A stretch of DNA of 64,000 nt from Paraflavitalea sp. CAU 1676 (GTDB lineage: Bacteria > Bacteroidota > Bacteroidia > Chitinophagales > Chitinophagaceae), in contig NZ_JARHUJ010000002.1 in assembly GCF_029223285.1 (NCBI RefSeq), forward strand, positions 496,001 to 560,000, in the 5' to 3' direction. How positions within the stretch are numbered: the stretch's first letter is position 1; each line of letters begins with the position of its first letter. A model generated the notes under the pieces. That model was not told the origin of the DNA and made no database searches. It saw nothing but the letters and a program-made list of their open reading frames with translations. The position numbers and the translations under genes are program-made. Below are positions 1 through 9,328 of the stretch, piece after piece.

Positions 1-1212
1 GGTACGCAATAGCGCTTCCGCTTTCATCAACATGATACCGGCCAGGCGGAATACAGGGTAGTCCACACTCAGGCCACCGCGGGCGCCTGCCTTGATCTCA
101 TACTTTCCAATGCGGAAGCCGTCGAAGAACTGGGTATTGTCGATGCTGGGTACAGCCTTGGTATAGGTAAGGATCAATTCACCAGTCCTTACGTTACGCT
201 GAGGTCCCTGTATCCAGGTATCCTTCATACGGGTATCGTCCGGATCGTAGGTGTCGATGAACTGTGGTACAGCGCAGTTGCCGCCCCATGGTTGCGCAGC
301 CAGGTCGAGCACGTTACGGTGAGCCGTGGCGAGCGTTTTCATGTGGATGCTGTTCTGCGTAGCGAAGATCTCATCAAAAGGAACCGCGAAGATCAGCTCC
401 TTGGACGTGTTATTGGTAGTCGTGAAATTGTTCTTAAAGGCAGGTTCCAGCACAAAGGGACCTTTGGTGATGATCTCGTTACATTGGTCGATACATTTCT
501 GCCACTGTGCGGTACCGGTGTATACTTCAGCATTGAGATAAAGCCGGGCCAGGGTGGCATGGGCAGCCCACTTGTTCATCCGGCCATAGTTGCTGTTATC
601 AGACTTGGTACTAAGCTTTGGAAGCGCTTCCGTCAATTCCTTCTCAATGAAGGTGTACACTTCCAGCCTGGTACTTTGTTTAGGACGTACGGTGTCGGTA
701 AAGCTGGTTACGATAGGCACATTTCCATGGTTGTCGACCAGCATGGAATAATAGAAGGCCCGGGCCGCCTTTAACTCGGCGATCACTTCATCCTTACCGT
801 TGGTGACGGGGATAGAACCACCTTCAATCTGGGCAATGATCCTGTTTACCGTGTTGATGCCCCTGAAATTCTGGTTCCAGGAATTGATGGGTTGCCATTC
901 GTCGGCCCTCCATTCGTGCTTGTGCATCCGTTGGTAAGTACCACCGTCGTACCATCCATTGGGGCGTACCGGTGTTACAATAATATCAGCCGGCTCTTCC
1001 TGCAGGTCGAAATCTCCCTGCCAGCCTACCATCACAGTGCGAAGGGGAACATAAGCGGCGCCTAGAATAGAAGGAAGATCTGCTTCTGTAGGTTTAAAAG
1101 AAGTTTCCAGTACCTGGTCGTACACATGTTCGTCCAGTTTGGTACACGAGCCCAGCATGAGCGAAACGCCCATCGCCATATATATCGCTGTAAAGAATTG
1201 TTGCTTTTTCAT
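1..1212 (-). CDS. SusD/RagB-family outer-membrane lipoprotein (partial, runs off left edge)
   Basis: Surface glycan-binding lipoprotein that pairs with the SusC transporter encoded just upstream (21-nt gap). The frame is open from the ATG at 1212 to the first base of the window, 404 codons, so the C-terminus is missing. The N-terminus is a lipoprotein signal with lipobox LGSC and lipidated Cys23. Typical SusD features follow: an early PTEADLPSILGAAY segment, the TPR-like helical part around residues 130-220 (KAARAFYYSM, AHATLARLYLNAEVY), and KAEALLRT at the cut end, which in SusD proteins belongs to the C-terminal helical domain. Family knowledge says it binds oligosaccharides or peptides at the cell surface; the ligand cannot be told from the sequence. 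Confidence 0.93.
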   Translation of the reverse strand, partial: MKKQQFFTAIYMAMGVSLMLGSCTKLDEHVYDQVLETSFKPTEADLPSILGAAYVPLRTVMVGWQGDFDLQEEPADIIVTPVRPNGWYDGGTYQRMHKHEWRADEWQPINSWNQNFRGINTVNRIIAQIEGGSIPVTNGKDEVIAELKAARAFYYSMLVDNHGNVPIVTSFTDTVRPKQSTRLEVYTFIEKELTEALPKLSTKSDNSNYGRMNKWAAHATLARLYLNAEVYTGTAQWQKCIDQCNEIITKGPFVLEPAFKNNFTTTNNTSKELIFAVPFDEIFATQNSIHMKTLATAHRNVLDLAAQPWGGNCAVPQFIDTYDPDDTRMKDTWIQGPQRNVRTGELILTYTKAVPSIDNTQFFDGFRIGKYEIKAGARGGLSVDYPVFRLAGIMLMKAEALLRT

Positions 1213-1233
1213 ATAGTGAGTTGTAAGCTTGGA

Positions 1234-4224
1234 TTAGAATGTCATATTTAAACCCAGGGTAAATGTGCGCATCGTAGGATACTTATCCCTGGAGTCATTA
1301 CCCGGATCGAGCCCCAGTCGCGTAACTTCCGGATCGAGGCCCTTATAGCCGGTAATGCTGACCAGGTTAAGGGTCGATACATATACGCGAAGATTCTTCA
1401 GGTATTTAGCGCCGCCGTTGATGACATTGTAGCCAAGGGTTACGTTGTCGATCTTCCAGTGGTCACCATCCTCGATGTAGTGCGATACATAGGCGAGGGG
1501 AGAGTTAAGTCTCTTCTTGCCATACACGAGATCCATCGCACTCTTCAGCATATTATATTCTTTCACACTTGGGTTTTCATAATACATGCGCTGGAAATTG
1601 AGGATCTGGTAATCGAATGCACCACGCATACCGATAGCCAGGTCAAGTTTCTTGTAGCGGAAATTCAGGTTTAAGCCGGCAGTGTGCTTAGGGATACCAT
1701 TGCCCAGGTATTTTTTGTCATTTACTTTCGCATCCTTGATCGGCTTGGGTTTTCCATCCTCTCCTTCAATGATCCATCCGCCGTTCTCATCAACATCGAT
1801 CGAACGGTATCCGTAGAACATACCAACCGGACCGCCTACTAAAGTACGGTGTGTAGCTGTTTGGATGGGCTCACCGGTATATCCCGCCTCAAGAAACTGA
1901 CTGGCCAGTTGGAATTTGGGATCAGATGAGATAGAAACCAACGTGTTCTTGTTGTATGACCAGGTGAGATTGGCATTCACTTCAAAATCGCGGGTACGGT
2001 AAACCTCAGCATTCAATAACACTTCGAAACCGGTATTCTTCATTTCGCCGGCATTGGCGGTGGTGAAGCCGTTCAGGTTGGGTGGCACAGGCACGGGGAA
2101 GTCATAGAGCATGTCGACCGTGTTACGTTGATACCAGTCGAGGCTACCGCTGATACGGTTCTTCCAGATCGCAAAGTCCAGACCAACGTTGTATTCTGTT
2201 TTCTTCTCCCAGCGAAGGTCCGGGTTGGGATTACGGGCTGGTTCAATGGGCTGTATCCACTGACCGTTGTACAGGAAACGGTTATTGCTGTAAACCATGC
2301 TGATCAGCGACAGGTACGAAGCAGTAGGCGTGGTACCGGTTACACCGACACCAGCCCTCAACTTAAGATCGTTGATGAAAGTGGCATTGGCCATGAAGTC
2401 CTCCCGGTTGATGCGCCAGCCGATAGAAGCGCCGGGGAAACTACCCCGTTTGTAATTCTCTCCGAACTTGGTAGAGCCTTCATTCCGTAAGCTCAGCATC
2501 ACCATATACTTATCGTCAAATACATAATTCGCCCGCGCAAAGAAACCGATCAGGCGGTAATTATTCTTATAACTGCTCATGCCCACAGCGCCATTCTGCA
2601 ACAGCAGGGCATCACCCGATTGTAATACGTTGTAAGAGTACAGGTCAGTAGGGAAATTGGAGTTGTTGGCACCGAAACCTTCATTGGTCACACTTTGCCA
2701 GCTATAGCCACCCAGCAGGGTCACCCGGTGCTGGTTGAAGCTACGGGTATAGTCGGCCGTGATCTCCATCAGGTTGTCGCGCATGTAATCCGTGCCACGG
2801 GATGCATAGCCGGTCCTTCTCAAGGTTTCAGAAGCCCGGTGTTTGTTGTTTTCAGCATAGCCGCTCAGCCCCGTCTGCTTAACGGTTGAAAGAAGCAGTT
2901 TGGCATTCAAACCTTTGATGGGCGAGTAGATGACATTGGCGCTATAACGGGTTTCATTCTGGACCGTTTCGCCGTCCACTTCCATAATGGGGCGAAGCGG
3001 GTTGTCGTAGTTATAGGCATTTGGATCTTCGCGGTAAAACCCGGCAGCATTGTATACACTATCTGTCGGGTTGCGGATTATAGCCTGCCGGTATATATAC
3101 GCATAGTTGGGCGCAGCAAAGTAAGTACGGTTGCGGCCAATGATGTTCAGGTTGAACTTCAGCTTATTGTCGAGCATGGAATGGTTTACATCCACACGGC
3201 CGAGCAGCTGTTCGTTTTCGGAGCGCTTGAAGAAACCCTGCCATTGACGCACATTCACCGAGGCGATATAATTGGTTTGTGCGTTGCCGCCCTGCAGCGA
3301 CAAGTTATGGGTATGACTTACAGGATTCCGGCTGATAACATCGAGCCAGTCTGTGGAAGTACCTTTGTCGAAGCTGGCGGGGAAAATGCCGTCTTTAATA
3401 CCCTGGCGATATCCATCGGCATCCAGGAATTCCATCTTACGGGCAATGGTTTGAATATTCACCTGGCCTTCGTAATTAACGGTAGCCGGGCGGCTTCCTT
3501 TCTTGCGGGTGGTGATCAATACTACACCATTGGTACCCCGTGTGCCATAGATCGCCGCAGCCGATCCGTCTTTCAAAACGTCGATGGCTTCAATATCTTC
3601 CGGCGCTACGGTATTCAATGCTCCAGGGATACCATCGATCAAAACCAGTGGTTGGGTGGATGCAAAGATCGTGCTGTTGCCGCGAAGAGAGATCTGGGTG
3701 GTAGAGTTGGGATCACCGCTGGCAGTAACTACCGCTACACCGGCAACCTTGCCTTGTATCAACTGGCCCGCATCGCGGGCAAACCCCTTCGTGAAGTCTT
3801 CGGCCTTAACGCTGCCGATCGAACTGGTTACATCTCCTTTCCTTTGCTTGCCATAACCTACCACCACCACCTCATCGAGATTGCCGGTACGGTTTTGCAT
3901 GGTTATCGAGAGCGTGGTTTGGGTGCCCACCTTCAGCTCTTGAGTGGCAAGGCCAGTTGCCGAGAATACCAGGATACTTTCGCCGTCTGTTACCTCGATA
4001 GAAAAAGCACCTCTGGCGTCGGTATAGGTGCCGCGCGGAGAATCCTTCACCTGTACCGAAACACTGGGAAGTGGAGTGCCCTTTGCGTCTTTTACAGTAC
4101 CGGTAACCGTAATGGCAACCTTGCCCTTCTTGTGGAGGGGCCGGTCGGAGGCAAATGCGCTGACAGTGGCCGGTGATAAGCATAGCCAGGACGCTATGCC
4201 TACGCCAGCAATTAGCTTGATCAT
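1234..4224 (-). CDS. SusC/RagA-family TonB-dependent outer-membrane transporter
   Basis: Imports glycan fragments across the outer membrane, powered by TonB. The ATG at 4224 is preferred over an in-frame TTG at 4230, giving 996 residues. Layout: signal peptide (about 1-24), carboxypeptidase-regulatory-like beta-sandwich (about 38-115, GTVKDAKGTPLPSVSVQV), SusC-type TonB-box region (DEVVVVGYGKQRKGD), plug domain (IDGIPGALNTVAPEDIEAID, IYGTRGTNGVVLITTRKG), then the 22-strand barrel to a C-terminal aromatic strand (FTLGLNMTF). There is no N-terminal STN signalling domain, so direct anti-sigma signalling is unlikely. It is first in an operon with the SusD gene and divergent from a second susC at 4665. 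Confidence 0.95.
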   Translation of the reverse strand: MIKLIAGVGIASWLCLSPATVSAFASDRPLHKKGKVAITVTGTVKDAKGTPLPSVSVQVKDSPRGTYTDARGAFSIEVTDGESILVFSATGLATQELKVGTQTTLSITMQNRTGNLDEVVVVGYGKQRKGDVTSSIGSVKAEDFTKGFARDAGQLIQGKVAGVAVVTASGDPNSTTQISLRGNSTIFASTQPLVLIDGIPGALNTVAPEDIEAIDVLKDGSAAAIYGTRGTNGVVLITTRKKGSRPATVNYEGQVNIQTIARKMEFLDADGYRQGIKDGIFPASFDKGTSTDWLDVISRNPVSHTHNLSLQGGNAQTNYIASVNVRQWQGFFKRSENEQLLGRVDVNHSMLDNKLKFNLNIIGRNRTYFAAPNYAYIYRQAIIRNPTDSVYNAAGFYREDPNAYNYDNPLRPIMEVDGETVQNETRYSANVIYSPIKGLNAKLLLSTVKQTGLSGYAENNKHRASETLRRTGYASRGTDYMRDNLMEITADYTRSFNQHRVTLLGGYSWQSVTNEGFGANNSNFPTDLYSYNVLQSGDALLLQNGAVGMSSYKNNYRLIGFFARANYVFDDKYMVMLSLRNEGSTKFGENYKRGSFPGASIGWRINREDFMANATFINDLKLRAGVGVTGTTPTASYLSLISMVYSNNRFLYNGQWIQPIEPARNPNPDLRWEKKTEYNVGLDFAIWKNRISGSLDWYQRNTVDMLYDFPVPVPPNLNGFTTANAGEMKNTGFEVLLNAEVYRTRDFEVNANLTWSYNKNTLVSISSDPKFQLASQFLEAGYTGEPIQTATHRTLVGGPVGMFYGYRSIDVDENGGWIIEGEDGKPKPIKDAKVNDKKYLGNGIPKHTAGLNLNFRYKKLDLAIGMRGAFDYQILNFQRMYYENPSVKEYNMLKSAMDLVYGKKRLNSPLAYVSHYIEDGDHWKIDNVTLGYNVINGGAKYLKNLRVYVSTLNLVSITGYKGLDPEVTRLGLDPGNDSRDKYPTMRTFTLGLNMTF

Positions 4225-4664
4225 AAGCAATTTGATTTGTTTGTTTAGTGTTTATGTACAATCGTCACTTTCTGCTAGGAAAGGGTGTTATAGTTTATTT
4301 ACTAAATGATTAGGGTACACTAAGTGATCGGGGCGATAAGGCGTATGGCAAAATGAGTCCCCGCCGGGTTTCACGGCCTTTGATTCAATGCATTTATAAA
4401 GGATATAACGAAAGTATTCCTTAGCAACAAATTATCGTTTATGGCATTTAACCGGCTATTGTCGGAAATTAACTTTAATTGTAAACAAGACAATTAATGA
4501 GCTGCCTGTGGGGTACTACCCTGGTTATACCGTTATGCTAAAACGTGATAGTGTGTTCTTGATGGGTATTTGCAAACGTTTCCGTTAATAAACAGGCAGT
4601 TGTGTAAAAAAAGATTGAACTTGGTATAGGTCTTCTAACGACCATACTAACTAAAACTATTGCT
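4225..4664. promoter_or_regulatory. Divergent intergenic region between two susC operons
   Basis: This 440-bp stretch has no convincing gene and must carry promoters for both flanking operons. It is AT-rich, with mixed short inverted repeats. The most distinct motif is the LacI-type near-palindrome at 4572-4583, listed separately. I could not fix a clear TAnnTTTG promoter on either strand. Confidence 0.6.
4572..4583. promoter_or_regulatory. Putative LacI-family operator (GCAAACGTTTCC)
   Basis: The 12-mer GCAAACGTTTCC is a near-palindrome around a central CG, with 5 of 6 base pairs symmetric. LacI/PurR/CcpA-type regulators bind centres of the AAACGTTT kind. It lies 82 bp before the ATG of the plus-strand susC. 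A related 12-mer, GCAAACGATTGC, lies upstream of the GH127 gene at 29667. No lacI-family gene is present in the window, so the regulator would be encoded elsewhere. Confidence 0.4.
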
Positions 4665-7600
4665 ATGCCCAAGACAAGATTACTATTGGTGATCCTTGTA
4701 TTGTTGGGGGCCATGAACGTTATTGCCCAAAACAAACAGGTATCCGGGAAAGTGCTTTCGCCCGACAACAAACCCCTCGCCGGTGTAACCGTGCAGATCA
4801 AAAACGCCAACCTCTTTACGACTACTGCCGACGATGGCAGCTTCACCTTGCAGACAACCAACGATAGGGTTGTGCTTCGCTTCTCCATGGTCGGCTTCCT
4901 GCAGCAGGAGTTGACCGTCAATGCCGGTTCGCCAGTTACCGTGTCCCTGAAAGAGGAAGTAAAGGACCTCGCCGATGTGGTTGTGGTGGGCTATGGAACG
5001 CAACGCAAGACGGATCTAACGGGCGCTGTAAGCTCCATGCGGGGCGATAAACTCCGTGAAATGCCCGTGGTGAGTGTTGAGCAGGCCATGCAGGGACGCA
5101 TGCCCGGCGTGCAGGTACAGCAAACATCCGGACAGCCCGGCGCAGGGATCAGTATCCGCGTTCGCGGAGTATCATCCATAGCAGGCGGCAACGAACCGTT
5201 ATACGTTATTGATGGATTGCCGCAGTTCAACGACGATGTGCGCGGCGCCAACGGCCTCGCCACCATCAATCCCTCCGATATAGAATCCATCGAAGTATTG
5301 AAAGATGCATCGGCAACAGCTATCTACGGCTCCAGGGGCGCCAACGGTGTGGTAATGGTTACCACTAAATCCGGTAAGGCCGGTCAGCCACGGATCGTAT
5401 TGGAGAGTTCCTTCGGATTGCAGCAGGTACGCAAGAAGTTGGAAATGATGAACAGTACGGAGTATGTTGACTTTGCCAAAAGGTATTACGTCAATTCCGG
5501 TCAGGCGGCACCGGCAGAGCTCGCCAACTTCACGCCAACGATCAGTACCGATTGGCAGGATGAGGTATTCCGGACCGCCCCCTTGCTCAATACCAGCCTC
5601 AGCGTATCGGGCGGCACCGACAAGGGCCGGTATTATATATCCGGTGGATATACCGATCAGCAGGGCATCGTGCTGAATAGTGGCTACAAACGCGGCTCCA
5701 TACGGGTTAATCTGGATAATAAGCTCAGCGATCATTTCAGCATACAAACACGCTTCACCGTATCCCGCGCCATACAGAACGGTTTTTCTCCTGCCGTAGG
5801 AGACAATACCCGCAACTTCGGCAAATCGGGTATTGGTTCCGTACTTCGTTCCATCTCTACCGTGGGTATTCAGAATGCCGATGGAACCTATACCGACACA
5901 TCGCCTTTCGGCTTTAACGGTATCGATGTCGAAAACCCGGTGGCCGTGGCAAAAGAAGTGCTCGACCGCAATACCACCACCCGTATACAGGGGGGCATCG
6001 ATATCCGCTGGACGATCGCGAAAGGACTTACCAACACCGCCAGGATATCCGGCGACTTCTACCATATTCGGCGCGATCTTTATTTCCCGCGCATACTTCC
6101 CCGCCTGGGTAATAATATTGGTTCAGCTGAGTTGGGCCAGTATGATAAGACCTCAGCACTGGCAGAGGATTTCCTGGAATACAAACACAGCTTCGGTAAA
6201 GACCTTACTATGGAAGCGATTGGAGGGGTGTCTTTTCAACGCGACCGCTACAACCAGACAGACCTGGCCGCCTCGGGTTTTGGCAGCGACGACCTCAAGA
6301 ACTATAACTTCAGTTCGGCCAATACCGTTAGTAAACCCCTTACCGATGTTACAGAAAACACCATCATCTCCGCCTTCGGTAGGGTGAGGTTCAACCTGAA
6401 GGATAAATACCTGCTGGCCGCCAGCATACGCCGCGACGGTGCCTCGGTATTTGCCGAGAACAATAAGTACGGCGTATTCCCTTCCGTATCGGCCGCCTGG
6501 CGCGTTTCGGGCGAAGAGTTTATGGAACGCTTCGGTTGGCTGTCGAACCTGAAGCTGCGCGCCAGCTGGGGACAGGCAGGCAATCCCGCCATCAAGCCCT
6601 ATCAGTCGCTGTTGCTCGGCAAAACGGTCAATACCGGTCAGGGAGCCGGTTCCGGACTGGCCGTGGGCGTGGCGCCCACTTTTCCCAATCCCAACCTGAA
6701 GTGGGAAACGACCGCCCAAACCAATATTGGGGTGGATCTTGGTTTATTGAGCGATCGGTTCCGGTTCACCTTTGATTACTATATCAAAAAGACGACCGAC
6801 CTGCTGGCCCTGGTACAATTACCGCCGTCGGCAGGGGTTGGCTCGGGCATTGGTACCGGCCCCGGACAGATCATCGACAACGTAGGAGAAGTGGAGAACA
6901 AAGGCTGGGAGCTGTCGCTGGGCGCCAATATTATCAATTCGGAAGACTGGACCTTATCCGTTGATCTCAATTTCTCACAGAACAAGAATAAGGTCACTAA
7001 AACAAAGGACAACAAAGACATCCCCACCATCGCCGGCGGTAACGATGCCTCGGGTTCCAACAGTATCATCCGCGCCGGTCAGCCACTATCCGCGTTCCTT
7101 GGACCCAGGTTCCTGGGCCTCGACAAGGACGGCATACCCCTGCATGAAAACCTAAACGGTGATAAAGACAACAATGGCCGCGACATCATCAATGCGCTCG
7201 ACAACCAGATACTGGGAAGTCCGTACCCCGATCTCTATTACGGTATATCGCCAACGCTTCGGTACAAAAAGCTATCCTTTAGCATGATCTGGGCTGGCGT
7301 AAGTGGTTCGCTGATCAATAATGTTGCGCTCTTCGAACTCACTACGCCGGTTATCTCCAACCAGTTCAATAAACTGAAAGCTGCCAATGAGTTTTATCCC
7401 AAGCCAAGTCTGTTGGCGGGTAACGCACATTTACGCTCCTCACGGTTTATGGAGAAAGCCGATTTCTTCCGCATGCGCAATATCCGGCTGGATTACACCT
7501 TCAACCTGAACAGCAGGGCTATTAAGAGTCTCAATGTGTATGTGAGTGGACAAAACCTCATCACCATCACCGATTATTCAGGATTCGATCCGGAAGTAAA

Positions 7601-7694
7601 CACCTTCAATGGCAACGACCGGCGTCAGGGGGTAGATCTCGGCGCATACCCTTCTGCCAAAACCTATACCCTCGGATTCAGTATCAGTTTTTAA
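4665..7694 (+). CDS. SusC/RagA-family TonB-dependent outer-membrane transporter
   Basis: Second SusC-type importer, 1009 residues, first gene of an operon with a susD (29-nt gap) and a GH78 enzyme. The signal peptide (1-21) ends in NVIAQ. A carboxypeptidase-regulatory-like domain follows (about 25-100, GKVLSPDNKPLAGVTVQI), then the TonB-box region DVVVVGYGTQRKTDLTG, the plug (RVRGVSSIAGGNEPLYVIDG, AIYGSRGANGVVMVTTKSG) and a long barrel ending KTYTLGFSISF. No STN domain is present. The linked rhamnosidase-like enzyme suggests a rhamnose-containing glycan as substrate, which is inference. A possible LacI-type operator lies in the upstream region. Confidence 0.95.
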   Translation: MPKTRLLLVILVLLGAMNVIAQNKQVSGKVLSPDNKPLAGVTVQIKNANLFTTTADDGSFTLQTTNDRVVLRFSMVGFLQQELTVNAGSPVTVSLKEEVKDLADVVVVGYGTQRKTDLTGAVSSMRGDKLREMPVVSVEQAMQGRMPGVQVQQTSGQPGAGISIRVRGVSSIAGGNEPLYVIDGLPQFNDDVRGANGLATINPSDIESIEVLKDASATAIYGSRGANGVVMVTTKSGKAGQPRIVLESSFGLQQVRKKLEMMNSTEYVDFAKRYYVNSGQAAPAELANFTPTISTDWQDEVFRTAPLLNTSLSVSGGTDKGRYYISGGYTDQQGIVLNSGYKRGSIRVNLDNKLSDHFSIQTRFTVSRAIQNGFSPAVGDNTRNFGKSGIGSVLRSISTVGIQNADGTYTDTSPFGFNGIDVENPVAVAKEVLDRNTTTRIQGGIDIRWTIAKGLTNTARISGDFYHIRRDLYFPRILPRLGNNIGSAELGQYDKTSALAEDFLEYKHSFGKDLTMEAIGGVSFQRDRYNQTDLAASGFGSDDLKNYNFSSANTVSKPLTDVTENTIISAFGRVRFNLKDKYLLAASIRRDGASVFAENNKYGVFPSVSAAWRVSGEEFMERFGWLSNLKLRASWGQAGNPAIKPYQSLLLGKTVNTGQGAGSGLAVGVAPTFPNPNLKWETTAQTNIGVDLGLLSDRFRFTFDYYIKKTTDLLALVQLPPSAGVGSGIGTGPGQIIDNVGEVENKGWELSLGANIINSEDWTLSVDLNFSQNKNKVTKTKDNKDIPTIAGGNDASGSNSIIRAGQPLSAFLGPRFLGLDKDGIPLHENLNGDKDNNGRDIINALDNQILGSPYPDLYYGISPTLRYKKLSFSMIWAGVSGSLINNVALFELTTPVISNQFNKLKAANEFYPKPSLLAGNAHLRSSRFMEKADFFRMRNIRLDYTFNLNSRAIKSLNVYVSGQNLITITDYSGFDPEVNTFNGNDRRQGVDLGAYPSAKTYTLGFSISF

Positions 7695-7723
7695 CACCCT
7701 CCAATACCATAAATTTTTAAGAT

Positions 7724-9208
7724 ATGAGACCGACTAATTTATATGTGCTACTCATAACGCTGCTGTTGGTTGGCATCAGCCAGACCGGCTGCGATAAAAT
7801 GCTGGAAGAAAAACCCAAAGCCACCTTGACCCTCGGACAGCTCACGCCTGATATCCTTGACCAAACACTCACCGGTGTGTATGAACCCCTCACCAGGAGC
7901 CGTGGCCGGCTTTGGGAATCAACGGTTGGCCTGGGAATAGAGCTGATGAGTGAGTATGCCGATGGAGGCCCTACGCAGGTAGCCTGGAGCAACTATAACA
8001 ATATCATGAACAATCCAAACAGTCTGGGACAGCCGTGGACAACCCTGTACGAAGCAATAGGGCGTGCTAATTACCTGCTGGTGGCGCTGGATGCCAATAC
8101 CACCCTGAGCAAGGATATCAAAGACAAGGCATATGGAGAAGCACGGTTTGTACGGGCTATCTGTTATTATTTTGCCGTACGGGTTTGGGGTAAAGTGCCA
8201 TTGCGGTTAACGCCGATCGTCAACTCAAGCGATGTGGCGCTCGCCAAATCGGAAGTGCCGGTGATCTATAAACAGATCGTGGACGACCTGCAGTTTGCAG
8301 AAGGCGTACTGCCCAACAAAACCAGCGCGCCGGGACGTGCCACCAAAGGGGCTGCCAAAGTAGCCCTGGCCGATGTTTACCTCACGCAGGGAGATTACCC
8401 AAAAGCCAGGGAGAAAAGCAAAGAGGTCATCGATAACAAAGCCGTCTATGGTTATAACCTCGAAGCATCGCTGGCAACGGTCTATTCACCAACACTGCCC
8501 ACCAACCTCGAAGATGTATTTTCATTGAAGTTTTCGCAGGTATTGGACAGGGGCGCATTCATGGCATCTTATTGGGCTGATTCTAAAGCAAAAGCCGCCG
8601 GCTATTCCGTGAGTGGCAATAAATTCGGCGGTATCATATCACAGGCGCCTTTGATCAAGAACTGGGATACCAAAGACCTGCGCCGCCAGTTCAGCCTGTA
8701 TGATTCATACATCATCAACGGGGTAGTGACCAAAGCCGAAACAGAGTTGGATATGTACGAACTGCGCATGGGTAAATACAAAGATCCCAATGCACCTATC
8801 GATACCGGCAATGGCAATGACTTTTACCTGTACCGCTTTGCCGATATACTGCTGATCTATGCAGAAGCAGAAAACAAGGTGAATGGACCTACAGCCGCCG
8901 CTTACGAAGCGATCAACAAGGTACGCAGAAGGGCCTATGGAGTGCCATTTGATGACCCAAGCCTGCTGGCCGATCTGCCCGCCGCTTTGTCACAAACGGC
9001 CTTTGACGATATGGTCTTCCGCGAAAGAGGCTATGAATTCATTGGCGAATCGAAGCGCTGGTTCGATATGGTGCGTACCGGTCGCGCTGCCACACTGATT
9101 ACCGAAGTGCGTAGCGTGATCAAACAGCCGGTTCGCAAACCAACACCCAATAAAACCATATTTGCATTGCCCGATGTAGAGTTGCAGAACAATCCATTGG
9201 CAAACTGA
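7724..9208 (+). CDS. SusD/RagB-family outer-membrane lipoprotein
   Basis: Partner lipoprotein of the SusC encoded upstream, 494 residues. The signal peptide has an SQTGC lipobox with Cys23 as the lipidation site. The N-terminal SusD-like domain includes the helical SEARFVRAICYYFAVRVWG-type stretch (here GEARFVRAICYYF), and the TPR-like portion has AKVALADVYLTQGDYPKA. The C-terminal RagB/SusD domain includes LYRFADILLIYAEAENKVNG and the common ending motif EFIGESKRWFDMVRTG. Length is normal for the family. It should cap the SusC barrel at the cell surface and bind the glycan; specificity cannot be read from sequence. Confidence 0.95.
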   Translation: MRPTNLYVLLITLLLVGISQTGCDKMLEEKPKATLTLGQLTPDILDQTLTGVYEPLTRSRGRLWESTVGLGIELMSEYADGGPTQVAWSNYNNIMNNPNSLGQPWTTLYEAIGRANYLLVALDANTTLSKDIKDKAYGEARFVRAICYYFAVRVWGKVPLRLTPIVNSSDVALAKSEVPVIYKQIVDDLQFAEGVLPNKTSAPGRATKGAAKVALADVYLTQGDYPKAREKSKEVIDNKAVYGYNLEASLATVYSPTLPTNLEDVFSLKFSQVLDRGAFMASYWADSKAKAAGYSVSGNKFGGIISQAPLIKNWDTKDLRRQFSLYDSYIINGVVTKAETELDMYELRMGKYKDPNAPIDTGNGNDFYLYRFADILLIYAEAENKVNGPTAAAYEAINKVRRRAYGVPFDDPSLLADLPAALSQTAFDDMVFRERGYEFIGESKRWFDMVRTGRAATLITEVRSVIKQPVRKPTPNKTIFALPDVELQNNPLAN

Positions 9209-9231
9209 TCGCACGAACAGAAAAAACATAG

Positions 9232-9270
9232 AATGGCTTGCGGCATTTTGCGTGCTGCAAGCCATTTTAG
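9232..9270 (+). terminator. Hairpin after susD, partial terminator candidate
   Basis: A perfect 10-bp stem (AATGGCTTGC at 9232-9241 pairing with GCAAGCCATT at 9257-9266) is followed by TTAG rather than a long T-run. It lies between susD and the GH78 gene, so it may reduce read-through or stabilise the upstream susCD transcript. Confidence 0.5.
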
Positions 9271-9328
9271 TGTAGGGTATTTTCGATACATTTAAGCAAC
9301 GGTTGTTCACCACTCAATGCTATATGTA

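Noticed and set aside
3181-4176. 331-codon open frame on the plus strand
   Set aside because: Antisense shadow of the susC gene; no signal peptide, domain or sensible composition.
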